Below, one piece after another: positions 12,972 to 21,950 of a DNA stretch of 29,149 bases. Position 1 is the stretch's first letter; each line of letters opens with the position of its first letter. The notes under the pieces are model-generated. The model was not told where the DNA came from. It worked only from the letters and a program-made list of their open reading frames with translations, and ran no database searches. This DNA comes from a virus, in the IMG/VR virus record IMGVR_UViG_3300027132_000116, positions 1 to 29,149 of that record; one strand, written 5' to 3'. The translations under genes were made by a program, and so were the position numbers.

Positions 12972-13670
12972 ATGAAGGTAATAAAGTTTATACCTTGGGT
13001 AGAACACTATCCATTGGTTAAACCTGTCAGGTCACAAATTCCACAATGGTGGAAAAAAGGTGAGACTGAAGTTATTATTAATGGAGAAAAACAGGGTAAC
13101 GGAATGAAATCTTGTATACCCTTTATGGAAATAATGTCAGGCGGATATGAAATATTAACTCCATTTGACATCCATGTCATTAAAGACGAAGATGGCAATA
13201 CTCAAGTCAGATGGCAAGGGCCAGAGGGCTGGGATGATTTTGTTGGCGAAAGAGCAAAAGAGCTGGGTGCGACGATACCTAGACCTGCGGGGCATTTACC
13301 AATGGGTTTTATTTGGTCCTGCAAGTGGTCTTGGAAAACACCAAAAGGATATAGCACATTTGTAACTCATCCATTTAATCGATACGAATTGCCATTTACC
13401 ACTTTAAACGGAATTATAGATAGCGATGGTTTTCACGGAAACGGAAATATACCATTTTTTATTAAAGAAGATTTTTCAGGGACTATTCCAGAAGGAACTC
13501 CTTTTGTACAGATATTCCCATTCAAAAGAGACAAGTGGAAAATGTGGACAGACAACTCTTTTAATGCTAGAATATTAGAAGATCAAAATAAAAATTTACG
13601 AACTGCTGATGAAAATGGACTATACCCTTGGTCTTATAAAAAAAGGTTTTGGAAAAAGAAAGAGTTTTAA
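12972..13670 (+). CDS. DUF6065-like phage protein, copy 1
   Basis: The 232-residue protein belongs to a family with four members in this window, which I associate with DUF6065 (from memory, unverified). Signature phrases are IPQWWKKG (14-21 region), KSCIPFMEIMSGGYEI, PKGYSTFVTHPFNRYELPF, GIIDSD, IPFFIKEDFSGTIPEGTP followed by an FPFKRDKW, and a C-terminal YKKRFWKKKEF. The beta-rich pattern with a conserved HP..R and an F-SG-IP-GTP turn suggests a cupin-like fold, but no catalytic set is evident. It starts right after the preceding stop. The fact that family members accompany fibre and 2OG oxygenase genes suggests a role in virion modification or sugar/nucleotide metabolism. Confidence 0.65.
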   Translation: MKVIKFIPWVEHYPLVKPVRSQIPQWWKKGETEVIINGEKQGNGMKSCIPFMEIMSGGYEILTPFDIHVIKDEDGNTQVRWQGPEGWDDFVGERAKELGATIPRPAGHLPMGFIWSCKWSWKTPKGYSTFVTHPFNRYELPFTTLNGIIDSDGFHGNGNIPFFIKEDFSGTIPEGTPFVQIFPFKRDKWKMWTDNSFNARILEDQNKNLRTADENGLYPWSYKKRFWKKKEF

Positions 13671-13967
13671 ATGTTTAAAAGAAAAACAATTTATAAAAGA
13701 AGCCCAAAAGCAAATGACTTTAACGCACCCAAAGAATTCCACGAGGGCAATAAAATATTTACCCTAGCCCTAGTTATTGATAATGAAGTTGTTGACATAA
13801 TGAGAACAGAAGAGCGGCTAATGTCTATCTTAACAAGCGAGCCCAAAATCATAGATTTGACAACAAAAGATTATAAAGTCCACGTAGGCTGGACTTACCT
13901 AGAAGAAGAAGGGGAGTTTATATCTAATGAAGTTAAAGAAGAAGATAGTTCAGGCGCAGACGTCTGA
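13671..13967 (+). CDS. Small hypothetical protein, 98 aa, paired with DUF6065-like gene
   Basis: The 98-residue protein has a basic N-terminus (MFKRKTIYKRSPKANDF), a core KIFTLALVIDNEVVDIMRTE like that of the 12759 protein, and the ending VHVGWTYLEEEGEFIS with an acidic tail. The start lies directly behind the preceding stop, and its end overlaps the next gene by 41 nt. In many phages similar short proteins with a 'vGw.yd' C-terminus lie beside virion genes, but I cannot assign a role. Confidence 0.65.
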   Translation: MFKRKTIYKRSPKANDFNAPKEFHEGNKIFTLALVIDNEVVDIMRTEERLMSILTSEPKIIDLTTKDYKVHVGWTYLEEEGEFISNEVKEEDSSGADV

Positions 13968-14595
13968 TAGAACAGTAGATTTTACACCTCCCGTCCCAGC
14001 AAAAACAGAAATACCAGATTGGTTTAAATCAATCCCATCCTTGGTAGAAGGAGAAATGTCTATCAAGCGTTGTGTTCCAGTTTTAGATGCATTTACGGCG
14101 GGATATATAATTGTTTCTAATGTTGATTTTATGTTTGATGAAGAATCAGGAAGATTTTTAGATAATGCTTCTTACAGTAGCCCAATAAGCCACCACTTGG
14201 ACTTTCAAACTGAAGACATGCAGATAGACAAAAATTTAAACCCTCATCCATTTAAATGGAATAATCAATGGCATCTTAAACTTCCAAAAGGATACAGCCT
14301 ATTAATTACACACCCACTAAATAGAACAGAGCTTCCCTTTCACAGCCTAACTGGAATTGTTGATGCAGATGTTCATCCAGTAGTAATTAACTTCCCGTTT
14401 TTTATGAAAAAAGGTTTTAGCGGATTAATCCCAGCTGGTACACCCCTAGTTCAAATTATTCCAATCAAGAGGGAGCCCTGGAAATTAAAAGTAAATGATC
14501 AAGATACCTATTTTTATAAGGATTTTTGGAAATGGAACTCTCAGCCAGAAGCAACATATAAAAGAAAGTTTTGGCAAAGAAAGGATTACAGCTAA
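13927..14595 (+). CDS. DUF6065-like phage protein, copy 2
   Basis: The 222-residue paralogue of the 12972 protein shows IPDWFKS, SIKRCVPVLDAFTAGYII, LPKGYSLLITHPLNRTELPF, GIVDAD, NFPFFMKKGFSGLIPAGTP, QIIPIKREPWK and the C-terminal YKRKFWQRKDYS. The start is ATG at 13927 inside the previous gene, with GGGGAG about 9 nt upstream. It has a divergent segment (residues 70-105) between the two conserved halves. Its stop overlaps the next start as TAATG. The function is unknown. Confidence 0.65.
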   Translation: MKLKKKIVQAQTSDRTVDFTPPVPAKTEIPDWFKSIPSLVEGEMSIKRCVPVLDAFTAGYIIVSNVDFMFDEESGRFLDNASYSSPISHHLDFQTEDMQIDKNLNPHPFKWNNQWHLKLPKGYSLLITHPLNRTELPFHSLTGIVDADVHPVVINFPFFMKKGFSGLIPAGTPLVQIIPIKREPWKLKVNDQDTYFYKDFWKWNSQPEATYKRKFWQRKDYS

Positions 14596-14831
14596 TGCCT
14601 GATAGTCCAAAAAAAGCAAGACCCTGGGATTTGTTTACTTCAAAGACTAGAGTTCCAATTGAGATTGCCCTTGAAAGATATGAGATTTGCAAAGGTTGTC
14701 CCGAACTTATTCAGACAACTAAGACATGTAAAAAATGCGGATGCTTTATGGCAGCCAAAACAAAACTTCCACATGCTTCCTGCCCACTTGGCAAATGGGA
14801 TGCAATTGAAGTGGCTCCTAAAGAAGAATAA
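14595..14831 (+). CDS. Small zinc-ribbon protein, DUF6171-like
   Basis: The 78-residue protein has six clustered cysteines: EICKGCPEL (C-x2-C), then TCKKCGCFMAAKTKLP (C-x2-C-x-C), then ASCPLGKW. This matches by eye a widespread small phage and bacterial family I know as DUF6171, likely binding zinc. The ATG at 14595 shares its A with the preceding TAA (TAATG), so I prefer it to an in-frame ATG 24 nt upstream. It is the last gene before an intergenic promoter and closes the DUF6065-like block. The role is unknown. Confidence 0.75.
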   Translation: MPDSPKKARPWDLFTSKTRVPIEIALERYEICKGCPELIQTTKTCKKCGCFMAAKTKLPHASCPLGKWDAIEVAPKEE

Positions 14832-14865
14832 CACCTTTGCTTAAACGGTGAATTTAATAAATCTT

Positions 14866-14875
14866 GGTGTATAAT
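14866..14875 (+). promoter_or_regulatory. Promoter of the second fibre module
   Basis: GGTGTATAAT carries the -10 TATAAT (14870-14875) and is identical to the string at the minus-strand leaderless promoter near 2063. No good -35 is seen. Unlike that site, the transcript should have a short leader of about 15 nt holding AAGGAG (14881-14886), 10 nt before the ATG at 14897. A weak inverted repeat, CACC/GGTG, lies at 14832-14850. Confidence 0.5.
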
Positions 14876-14896
14876 TAGGGAAGGAGCGTACAGTAT

Positions 14897-15370
14897 ATGG
14901 CAATAACCTTTCCAGCTAGTCTGGATAATTTCACCAATCCTCAGTCTGTGAGTTCGGTTGCTAACCCTTCACATTCTCAACAGCATTCTGATGCTAATGA
15001 TGCCATAGAAGCTCTTCAAGCTAAAATAGGTGTTAACAATTCAACCGTACCTACAACTATAGATTATAGAGTTAAAACTCTTGAGCTAGGTATTGCAAAA
15101 AGAATTCAAACGCTATCTGCCGCCCCATCTTCTCCAGAAACTGGCGCAGTCTATTTTGATATTTTTGAAAACACGATTAAGGTTTATAATGGAGTAGTAT
15201 GGTACGACGTGGCTGGCCCAAAGTCTATTCTTGAGCACGATCACGAAATCAATGGATTGGTTAATTCTGTAGACTATGGAAACTATGTTAGCGAAGACAA
15301 GATTTTTGCAAACGCTGGCTCAACTTCCTCAGCTTATATAGATAACTATATCGACGGGGGTGGTGCATAA
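14897..15370 (+). CDS. Fibre-connector protein, 157 aa, paralogue of the 9268 protein
   Basis: The N-terminal half (MAITFPASLDNFTNPQSVSS and HSQQHSDANDAIEALQAKIG) is a motif widespread in phage tail proteins. The second half has the shared module APSSPETGAVYFDIFENTIK with 'YNG..W', then LEHDHEINGL and the ending YIDNYIDGGGA. It is a longer version of the 9268 protein and, like it, runs by TAATG into a long fibre gene. It probably links the fibre to the tail or primes trimer formation. Confidence 0.75.
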   Translation: MAITFPASLDNFTNPQSVSSVANPSHSQQHSDANDAIEALQAKIGVNNSTVPTTIDYRVKTLELGIAKRIQTLSAAPSSPETGAVYFDIFENTIKVYNGVVWYDVAGPKSILEHDHEINGLVNSVDYGNYVSEDKIFANAGSTSSAYIDNYIDGGGA

Positions 15371-18300
15371 TGGCAATTAGAATTCAATTACGCAGAGATA
15401 CAGCAGCAAATTGGACTTCAGTAAATCCTGTTTTAAAAGCAGGAGAATTTGGTATTGAAACAGATACACTTAAGGTAAAAGTAGGTAACGGTACAAGTAC
15501 ATGGACTCAAATATCCAGCTACCTTAATATTACACCTGCACAGCTAGCAACCACAGTTACATCAGTAAATGCCTATACAGACACAGCCGTAGCATCGCTA
15601 GGTAACACAGCAGCAAACACATATGTTCCACTTTCAGATGTAGGAAATATAGACGGAGTTGCCTCCCTTGACGGAACTGGAAAAATCCCAGACACAGAGA
15701 TCCCAGCAGGAATAACTAGAGATACAGAGCTATCTGCAGCAATTAGCACAGAAGTTACAAACAGAAATTTAGCAATAACAAATGCAATAAGTAATCTTAT
15801 TGATGGTGCCCCAGCAGCTTTAGATACGCTTAATGAACTTGCCGCAGCAATAAATGACGATGCATCTTATGCAGCAACTATAACAACGGCACTTGGTTTA
15901 AAAGCACCTCTAGCTTCACCATCTCTAACTGGAACCCCTCTTGCACCAACAGCAGCAGTAGATACCAATACAACACAGATTGCAACTACAGCATTTGCTA
16001 AAAAAGAAGCAGATGACGCAGAAGCAGCAGCAGCCACAGATGCAACTACTAAGGTCGCAGCAGAAGCAGCCCTTCGAGTATCAGGCGACGCAGCCTCAGT
16101 TGCAACCGCAGCAACAGATGCAACTACTAAGGTTGCAGCAGAAGCAGCCCTTCGAGTATCAGGCGACGCAGCCTCAGTTTCAACCGCAGCCACAGATGCA
16201 ACTACTAAGGTCGCAGCAGAAGCAGCCCTTCGAGTATCAGGCGACGCAGCCTCAGTTGCAACCGCAGCAACAGACGCTACTACTAAAGCTAACGCAGCCC
16301 AAGCAGCAGCAATCGCAGCAGCAGCAACAGACGCTACTACTAAAGCAGATGCCGCTCAAGCAGCAGCAATCGCTGCAGCAGCAACAGCAGCAGGCTCAGC
16401 GCTTACTTCAGCCATCGCAACAGAAGTTACAAATCGAAATACTGCAATTACAAACGCAGTAGACGGACTTGTTGATGGAGCACCAGCACTTCTTAATACG
16501 CTTAATGAACTAGCTGCAGCAATTAATGATGATGCTAATTACACAACAACTATTACAACTGCTTTAGGAACAAAAGCTCCTTTAGATTCACCAGCGCTTA
16601 CTGGTACACCTACAGCACCCACAGCAGGCGCAAATACTAGTACAACACAGATTGCAACTACAGCATTTGCTAAAGCAGAAGCAGACGCAGCAGAGGCAGC
16701 AGCAATCGCAGCAGCAGCAACAGACGCTACTACTAAAGCTAACGCAGCCCAAGCAGCAGCAGCCACAGACGCTACTACTAAAGCTAACGCAGCCCAAGCA
16801 GCAGCAGCCACAGACGCTACTACTAAAGCTAACGCAGCCCAAGCAGCAGCAGCCACAGATGCTACTACTAAAGCTAACGCAGCCCAAGCAGCAGCAGCAA
16901 CAGACGCTACTACTAAAGCTAACGCAGCCCAAGCAGCAGCAGCAACAGACGCTACTACTAAAGCAGATGCCGCTCAAGCAGCAGCAATCGCTGCAGCAGC
17001 AACAGCAGCAGGCTCAGCGCTTACTTCAGCCATCGCAACAGAAGTTACAAATCGAAACACTGCAATTTCAGGAGCAGTAAGCACATTAGTAGATGGTGCA
17101 CCAGATCTTCTTAATACATTAAATGAAATAGCGGCAGCAATTAACGATGATCAAAACTATACAACAACTATTACCACAGCTCTGGGAACAAAGGCACCAC
17201 TAGCCTCCCCAGCGTTTACTGGAACAGTTACTGGTATTGATAAAACAATGGTTGGCCTTGCTAACGTTGATAATACAACAGATGCCCTTAAACCAATATC
17301 AACAGCTACACAGACTGCTCTTAATCTTAAAGCGCCACTAGCGTCACCAACGTTTACAGGAACAGTGGTTCTTCCAGATAATACAATTACTAACGCAATG
17401 CTGGCTGGATCAATTGCAAATGCTAAACTTGCAAACTCTTCCATTACAATTAATGGAAACGCAGTATCTTTAGGTGGAACTGTTACTTTAGCTACTGGAC
17501 AAGCGGCAACTGAAAGCACACTTGGAACAGTATATGGAAAAGTAACACTAGCTGGAGTTGATAATACATCTCTAGGAAGTCTAACCTTTCAAAATACAGA
17601 GACTGGTATTTTAAACACCGCTATTGGTAATGAATCCTTAAGAACTCTATCTAGTGGAGAAAGAAATACAGTAGTAGGTTATCAGGCGGGTACACTTATA
17701 GAGACTGGATCAGATAACACCCTACTAGGAACAGGTGCAGGAAATACTTTGCTTAGCGGAGTCAATAATATTATTATTGGTTCTAACGCCCAAGCAGCTA
17801 CAAACAGCACAAGCAATGAAATCATTATCGGAAATGGTTCAATTACAACATTTAAGATTCCAGGAATTGGCCTTGTAGCATCAGCAACAGACTATATTAT
17901 TACTGCAACAGCTGCACAAAATTTAACCAACAAAACAATAACATCACCAACAATTATTAGTCCGATATTTCAAGGTCCAATATCGGTCTTTTCTCCAACA
18001 GATGATAGCCACGCAATAAACAGAGGCTATTTAGTTGCAGAGTTAGCAGATGCCGTCGGAAGCGATATAATTCCTTTAGACAGCCTATCTCAATTATTTG
18101 ACGGATATACTTCAAGATTCCGTTTAAAGTTTAATGGAGCAACCTTTGATCCAACAAATCCATATAAGCTTTTGATAACAATTAATGGTATAATTCAAAT
18201 ATTGGGAAACCAAGATCAACACTGGCTCAGCGCACTACCTTCTGAGGGATACTTTGTAGATAATGATGGATATATACAGTTCGGGGAACCAATCCCAGCT

Positions 18301-18402
18301 GGGTCATCATTTGAAGCAAGATATATATCAGGACCAAATACGCAAACAGTTAAAAAATCTAGATATCCGTTCAGAGCAACAGATATATTATTAGGAGATT
18401 AA
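15370..18402 (+). CDS. Very long tail fibre, Ala-rich coiled coils and YadA-like head
   Basis: The 1010-residue fibre starts MAIRIQLRRDTAANWTSVNP followed by GEFGIETDT, the fibre N-terminal domain also seen at 9570. The shaft alternates 'LLNTLNELAAAINDD...TALGTKAPL' cassettes (three copies) with Ala-rich repeats: 26-residue units at 223-300 and six 15-residue units at 451-540. Residues about 730-830 resemble trimeric autotransporter head repeats (NTAIGNESL, NTVVGYQAG, NTLLGTGAG, NNIIIGSNA). The C-terminal domain ends RATDILLGD. Trimeric assembly is expected. Shared DNA repeats with the 9570 gene make exchange between the two fibres likely. Confidence 0.88.
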   Translation: MAIRIQLRRDTAANWTSVNPVLKAGEFGIETDTLKVKVGNGTSTWTQISSYLNITPAQLATTVTSVNAYTDTAVASLGNTAANTYVPLSDVGNIDGVASLDGTGKIPDTEIPAGITRDTELSAAISTEVTNRNLAITNAISNLIDGAPAALDTLNELAAAINDDASYAATITTALGLKAPLASPSLTGTPLAPTAAVDTNTTQIATTAFAKKEADDAEAAAATDATTKVAAEAALRVSGDAASVATAATDATTKVAAEAALRVSGDAASVSTAATDATTKVAAEAALRVSGDAASVATAATDATTKANAAQAAAIAAAATDATTKADAAQAAAIAAAATAAGSALTSAIATEVTNRNTAITNAVDGLVDGAPALLNTLNELAAAINDDANYTTTITTALGTKAPLDSPALTGTPTAPTAGANTSTTQIATTAFAKAEADAAEAAAIAAAATDATTKANAAQAAAATDATTKANAAQAAAATDATTKANAAQAAAATDATTKANAAQAAAATDATTKANAAQAAAATDATTKADAAQAAAIAAAATAAGSALTSAIATEVTNRNTAISGAVSTLVDGAPDLLNTLNEIAAAINDDQNYTTTITTALGTKAPLASPAFTGTVTGIDKTMVGLANVDNTTDALKPISTATQTALNLKAPLASPTFTGTVVLPDNTITNAMLAGSIANAKLANSSITINGNAVSLGGTVTLATGQAATESTLGTVYGKVTLAGVDNTSLGSLTFQNTETGILNTAIGNESLRTLSSGERNTVVGYQAGTLIETGSDNTLLGTGAGNTLLSGVNNIIIGSNAQAATNSTSNEIIIGNGSITTFKIPGIGLVASATDYIITATAAQNLTNKTITSPTIISPIFQGPISVFSPTDDSHAINRGYLVAELADAVGSDIIPLDSLSQLFDGYTSRFRLKFNGATFDPTNPYKLLITINGIIQILGNQDQHWLSALPSEGYFVDNDGYIQFGEPIPAGSSFEARYISGPNTQTVKKSRYPFRATDILLGD
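16036..16269 (+). repeat. Three 78-bp tandem repeats, shared with the first fibre gene
   Basis: Units start at 16036, 16114 and 16192 and encode TDATTKVAAEAALRVSGDAA plus six residues each. They are nearly identical in DNA to 10005-10238, including silent sites, which points to recent duplication or gene conversion. Confidence 0.95.
16720..16989 (+). repeat. Six 45-bp tandem repeats, 15-residue period
   Basis: Units start at 16720, 16765, 16810, 16855, 16900 and 16945 and encode TDATTKANAAQAAAA, the last with D for N. The near-identical DNA invites slippage and changes in fibre length. A 15-residue period gives 3.75 residues per turn, which would favour a right-handed or straight coiled coil. 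Confidence 0.95.
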
Positions 18403-18406
18403 GAAA

Positions 18407-21400
18407 ATGGCAAGAAAAATATTATTGGAAACATCTTACACGTTTACCCCATCAACAAGAACTATTTCGATCCCAAAGACAATTTTGAAAGAAAGATTGC
18501 TTTTGATCACAAACGTAACAACAAATCAGGTTATCTATAACTTCTCAGATCCAAGCTTGGGCACAACATCATACTCAGCTAGCACAGACGCATTCATGGT
18601 AGAAAATACCACAATGGTTCTGGCATACAACACTGCATCAATGACATCAACTGATAAGCTTATGTTTACAATTGATACATTTGATGAAAGTTTTACTCCA
18701 GCAGAGTCACAGCTAGACCCAGCCAACAAATTTAGAGTTTCTCAACCTAGAGCTCTTATTGATACTGACTTTGAATACGGTACACAGACTTCTAAATGGG
18801 AAAACTTGGGATTAGTAAATAACAGACCATTTTCTTATGCACGACCAACACCTATTGCTAATATTTCTTCTATCGGTCTCCCAACAGGCTCAAGAACAGT
18901 TACAGTAACACTTTCATCTGGAACAGCCCCAGCAAATGGAACTCCAATTTCAATTCAGGATACATTCCTAGCAATTGCAGATGGTAACTTTATTATTGAA
19001 AATGGTGGAGGAGGTTCAAGCTTTACATATACAGCATCTGCTATAAATAGAACAAGCATTACAGAAATTCTTGACCCAAATAAGACTCTTGTTGTTCAAG
19101 GAGTTCTTTACACTGGTGCTCAAATTGGCGGAAACGCATCATTGACTTATTCAGGAAGAAAGATTACAGTAGTAACATCAATTCCTCACGGACTTGCTCT
19201 AGGAAATGAAATTGTTGTTCTAGGTGCTACAGCAACAACTAATCCACCAAACGGTAACCAGGAAGTTGCCCAGGTACTCAATCCAACAACATTTGCATAC
19301 TATCACGACGCAATACCAACAGGAACAATAGCTGGTGGAATTGCAGTATATGTAAGACCACAGTCTACATTTGCACACAGACCACATGATGGTGGTGTTT
19401 TGTTTAGCGCAAACTCATCATCTAACTATGGTCAATGCATTAGACAAACTCGTCGTTATTTTAGATACCAGTCAGGTAAAGGAATCCAGATGTCATCTGG
19501 AACCGTCCTAAAGCCATATGCTGGAATTGAAAATATTACATCAAACGGAACAGTAGCCGTAACAGTTCAAACAAAAGAAAAGCATAATTTGCAGCCAGGA
19601 ACTGTAATTAAAATTGGCGGATGTAATGAATCAGCGTACAATGGAACATTTACAATTAACAATGTTCTTAGCGCTACATCATTTCAATATCAAGCACTAA
19701 CAGTTCCTTCAGCAAACGTAGCAACTGGAGCATTCTTTGCATCAGTTGAAGCATGGTACGGATGCCAAAATAGACTAGGTGTCTTTGATGACCAAAATGG
19801 TTTGTTCTGGGAATACGATGGAACTACACTATACGCAGTTCGCAGAAGCTCAACATTCCAGCTTTCTGGTAAAGTAACAGTATCTGCAAATTCTGCAACA
19901 GTTTTGCAGTCTAGCGTAGAGTTTCCAACATACTTCTCTAAGCAGGTTATTCCAGGAGATAGAATTGTAATTCGTGGACAATCATATAAGATTGTTGCAA
20001 TTGCATCAGATACATCTATGACAATCAGCCCAGCATACCGTGGAGCAAGTGCTTCAATGTGTATTGTTTCAAGAACAGACGATACAAAAATTCCTCAAAG
20101 CGCTTTCAATCTAGATAAGATTGACGGAACAGGACCTTCTCAGTACAACATAGACCTAGGCAAAATGCAGATGTTTTATGTTGACTATACATGGTATGGT
20201 GCAGGATTTGTAAGATGGGGTGTTAGAGGCCCAAAGGGTAACGTTGTTTATGTACACAAGATGCCAAATAACAACGTTAATACAGAGGCCTACATGCGCT
20301 CAGGTAACTTGCCAGGTAGATATGAAAGCACAACAAATCCACCTTACACAAAGGCAACTACAGAAATTTTAACAACAGATTCTGCTCTAACAGTTGCATC
20401 AACAGCTGGCTTCCCGCCTTCAGGAACTCTTGTAATAAGAGACGGAAGCACTTACGAGTATGTAAACTATACAGGAAAATCAGCTACAACATTTACAGGT
20501 CTTACAAGAGCACAAGCAGGTGTTCCAGGAGGACTTACCGTTACAATTGTAGTCGGATCAAGCACTGGAACAGTAGCAAGCAACGCTGGAATTCAAGTTG
20601 GCCAAAGAGTAATCTCCGACGCATTCCCAGAAGGAACATTCGTTTCTTCAATTGTTGGCAACGCTATTCAATTTAGCAAAGCAGCACTATCAGCTAACCC
20701 TACTGGAGTTATTATTGTTCCAATGGGTGCAACATCAGCTCAAGCATTTACATTCGCATCAACTTCACCAACAATGGTAGAGTTGGCATTCCCATCATTC
20801 TCAGCATCCATATCACACTGGGGAACCTCAGTAATTATGGACGGTAACTTTGATGAAGATAAGTCACTTGTCTTTACATATGGACAAAGAACTACAAGCG
20901 CAATTGCCGCAGGTGCTTCCAGAGCCCTTATGGCAATTCGTGTAGCTCCTTCAGCAGATAATGGTATTGCAGCAGCATTCGGACAAAGAGAACTAGTAAA
21001 CCGTATGCAGCTTACATTAAAGGCTCTAGACGTTACAACATCTACATCAGGTGCAAACCTTCTTGTAACAGCTGTTCTAAACGGAGTTCCTTCAACAACA
21101 AATGCATGGACTAACGCAGTAGGAAACGTATCAGGAGTAGCTAACTCATCACTATCACAGATTGTTGATTATTCAACTACATCAACTACACTTAGTGGTG
21201 GAGAAATTACAGCAGGTTTCTTCGTAGGAACTGGATCAAACTCAATTGATCTATCTCCAGTTAGAGATCTAGGAAACTCTATTATCGGTGGAGGATCTGC
21301 AAACTCAAATGCAAACATTTTTCCAGACGGTCCAGATACACTTACGATTGTTGTTACCAACATTGGTTCAGCAGCAGCAAACGTGTACTCAAGACTATCC

Positions 21401-21421
21401 TGGACAGAGGCTCAGGCATAG
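18407..21421 (+). CDS. Large virion structural protein, 1004 aa
   Basis: The protein begins MARKILLETSYTFTPSTRTI and is mostly beta-rich modules. It has repeated 'hypothetical barrel' turns (IPHGLALGNEIVVLG, EKHNLQPGTVIKIGG), a conserved block WYGCQNRLGVFDDQNG (around residue 450) and FYVDYTWYGAGFVRWGVRG (around 590). From memory these blocks occur in large structural proteins of cyanophage-type and other environmental myoviruses, in the baseplate or tail-fibre region; this was not checked. It has no visible enzyme motif. It starts 4 bp after the long fibre and is probably a baseplate or fibre-attachment component. Confidence 0.7.
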   Translation: MARKILLETSYTFTPSTRTISIPKTILKERLLLITNVTTNQVIYNFSDPSLGTTSYSASTDAFMVENTTMVLAYNTASMTSTDKLMFTIDTFDESFTPAESQLDPANKFRVSQPRALIDTDFEYGTQTSKWENLGLVNNRPFSYARPTPIANISSIGLPTGSRTVTVTLSSGTAPANGTPISIQDTFLAIADGNFIIENGGGGSSFTYTASAINRTSITEILDPNKTLVVQGVLYTGAQIGGNASLTYSGRKITVVTSIPHGLALGNEIVVLGATATTNPPNGNQEVAQVLNPTTFAYYHDAIPTGTIAGGIAVYVRPQSTFAHRPHDGGVLFSANSSSNYGQCIRQTRRYFRYQSGKGIQMSSGTVLKPYAGIENITSNGTVAVTVQTKEKHNLQPGTVIKIGGCNESAYNGTFTINNVLSATSFQYQALTVPSANVATGAFFASVEAWYGCQNRLGVFDDQNGLFWEYDGTTLYAVRRSSTFQLSGKVTVSANSATVLQSSVEFPTYFSKQVIPGDRIVIRGQSYKIVAIASDTSMTISPAYRGASASMCIVSRTDDTKIPQSAFNLDKIDGTGPSQYNIDLGKMQMFYVDYTWYGAGFVRWGVRGPKGNVVYVHKMPNNNVNTEAYMRSGNLPGRYESTTNPPYTKATTEILTTDSALTVASTAGFPPSGTLVIRDGSTYEYVNYTGKSATTFTGLTRAQAGVPGGLTVTIVVGSSTGTVASNAGIQVGQRVISDAFPEGTFVSSIVGNAIQFSKAALSANPTGVIIVPMGATSAQAFTFASTSPTMVELAFPSFSASISHWGTSVIMDGNFDEDKSLVFTYGQRTTSAIAAGASRALMAIRVAPSADNGIAAAFGQRELVNRMQLTLKALDVTTSTSGANLLVTAVLNGVPSTTNAWTNAVGNVSGVANSSLSQIVDYSTTSTTLSGGEITAGFFVGTGSNSIDLSPVRDLGNSIIGGGSANSNANIFPDGPDTLTIVVTNIGSAAANVYSRLSWTEAQA

Positions 21422-21433
21422 GAATACAAAACA

Positions 21434-21934
21434 ATGTCTATTACTAAAGGAAAATTTCCTTACGAAACAGATTTGCAGGTTAAGTCATTATCAGTTTCTG
21501 ATAACTGCGGTCTTTCTGGAATAACAACATTTTCTGGAGTAGTAAAGTTAAGTGGAACACTTGACAGCACATTAGGTAACATTCAGTTTATAGATGGGGT
21601 ACAGTCAAAACAAGGTATCCCATCTATAACACCTATATCTACTAAATTCTTTAATTACACACTAAGTAATTTAAATGAAAGAGATACTATTATTGATATG
21701 AGAATGACTGTTGCAAATACAGTAACAATTCCAGCGGACACCATTCTCAATTTTCCTGTAGGAACCACTATCGATATTTTGCAAACAGGAGCAGGACAAA
21801 CTACAATTCAGGCAGGCGCAGGAGTTGTATTAAACTTTACTCCAGGACAAAAATTAAGATTCCAATGGTCAATTGCAACAATATTAAAACGAGATGCCAA
21901 CACTTGGCTTTTATTTGGAGATTTAACAGCGTAA
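21434..21934 (+). CDS. Short tail-fibre protein with C-terminal beta domain
   Basis: The 166-residue protein starts MSITKGKFPYETDLQVKSLS. Its C-terminal half, VANTVTIPADTILNFPVGTT to RDANTWLLFGDLTA, parallels the end of the 9570 fibre (ITIPSDP, PIGTSLELRQMG, ASNAWILTGDIDA). This is probably a shared trimeric tip or knob domain that binds host glycan or closes the fibre. It lies directly upstream of the FFxPP/Hint gene. Confidence 0.7.
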   Translation: MSITKGKFPYETDLQVKSLSVSDNCGLSGITTFSGVVKLSGTLDSTLGNIQFIDGVQSKQGIPSITPISTKFFNYTLSNLNERDTIIDMRMTVANTVTIPADTILNFPVGTTIDILQTGAGQTTIQAGAGVVLNFTPGQKLRFQWSIATILKRDANTWLLFGDLTA

Positions 21935-21950
21935 GAAGGGTATTTAAAAA

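Noticed and set aside
16720-16989. CRISPR-like array
   Set aside because: The repeats are contiguous, in frame and coding, without unique spacers.
15867-17080. Long alternate-frame and antisense open frames over the fibre repeats (Gln/Leu-, Cys/Ser- and Ala/Val-rich)
   Set aside because: They arise from the GCA-rich tandem repeats lacking stops in several frames; they have no start signals and the forward fibre frame explains the region.
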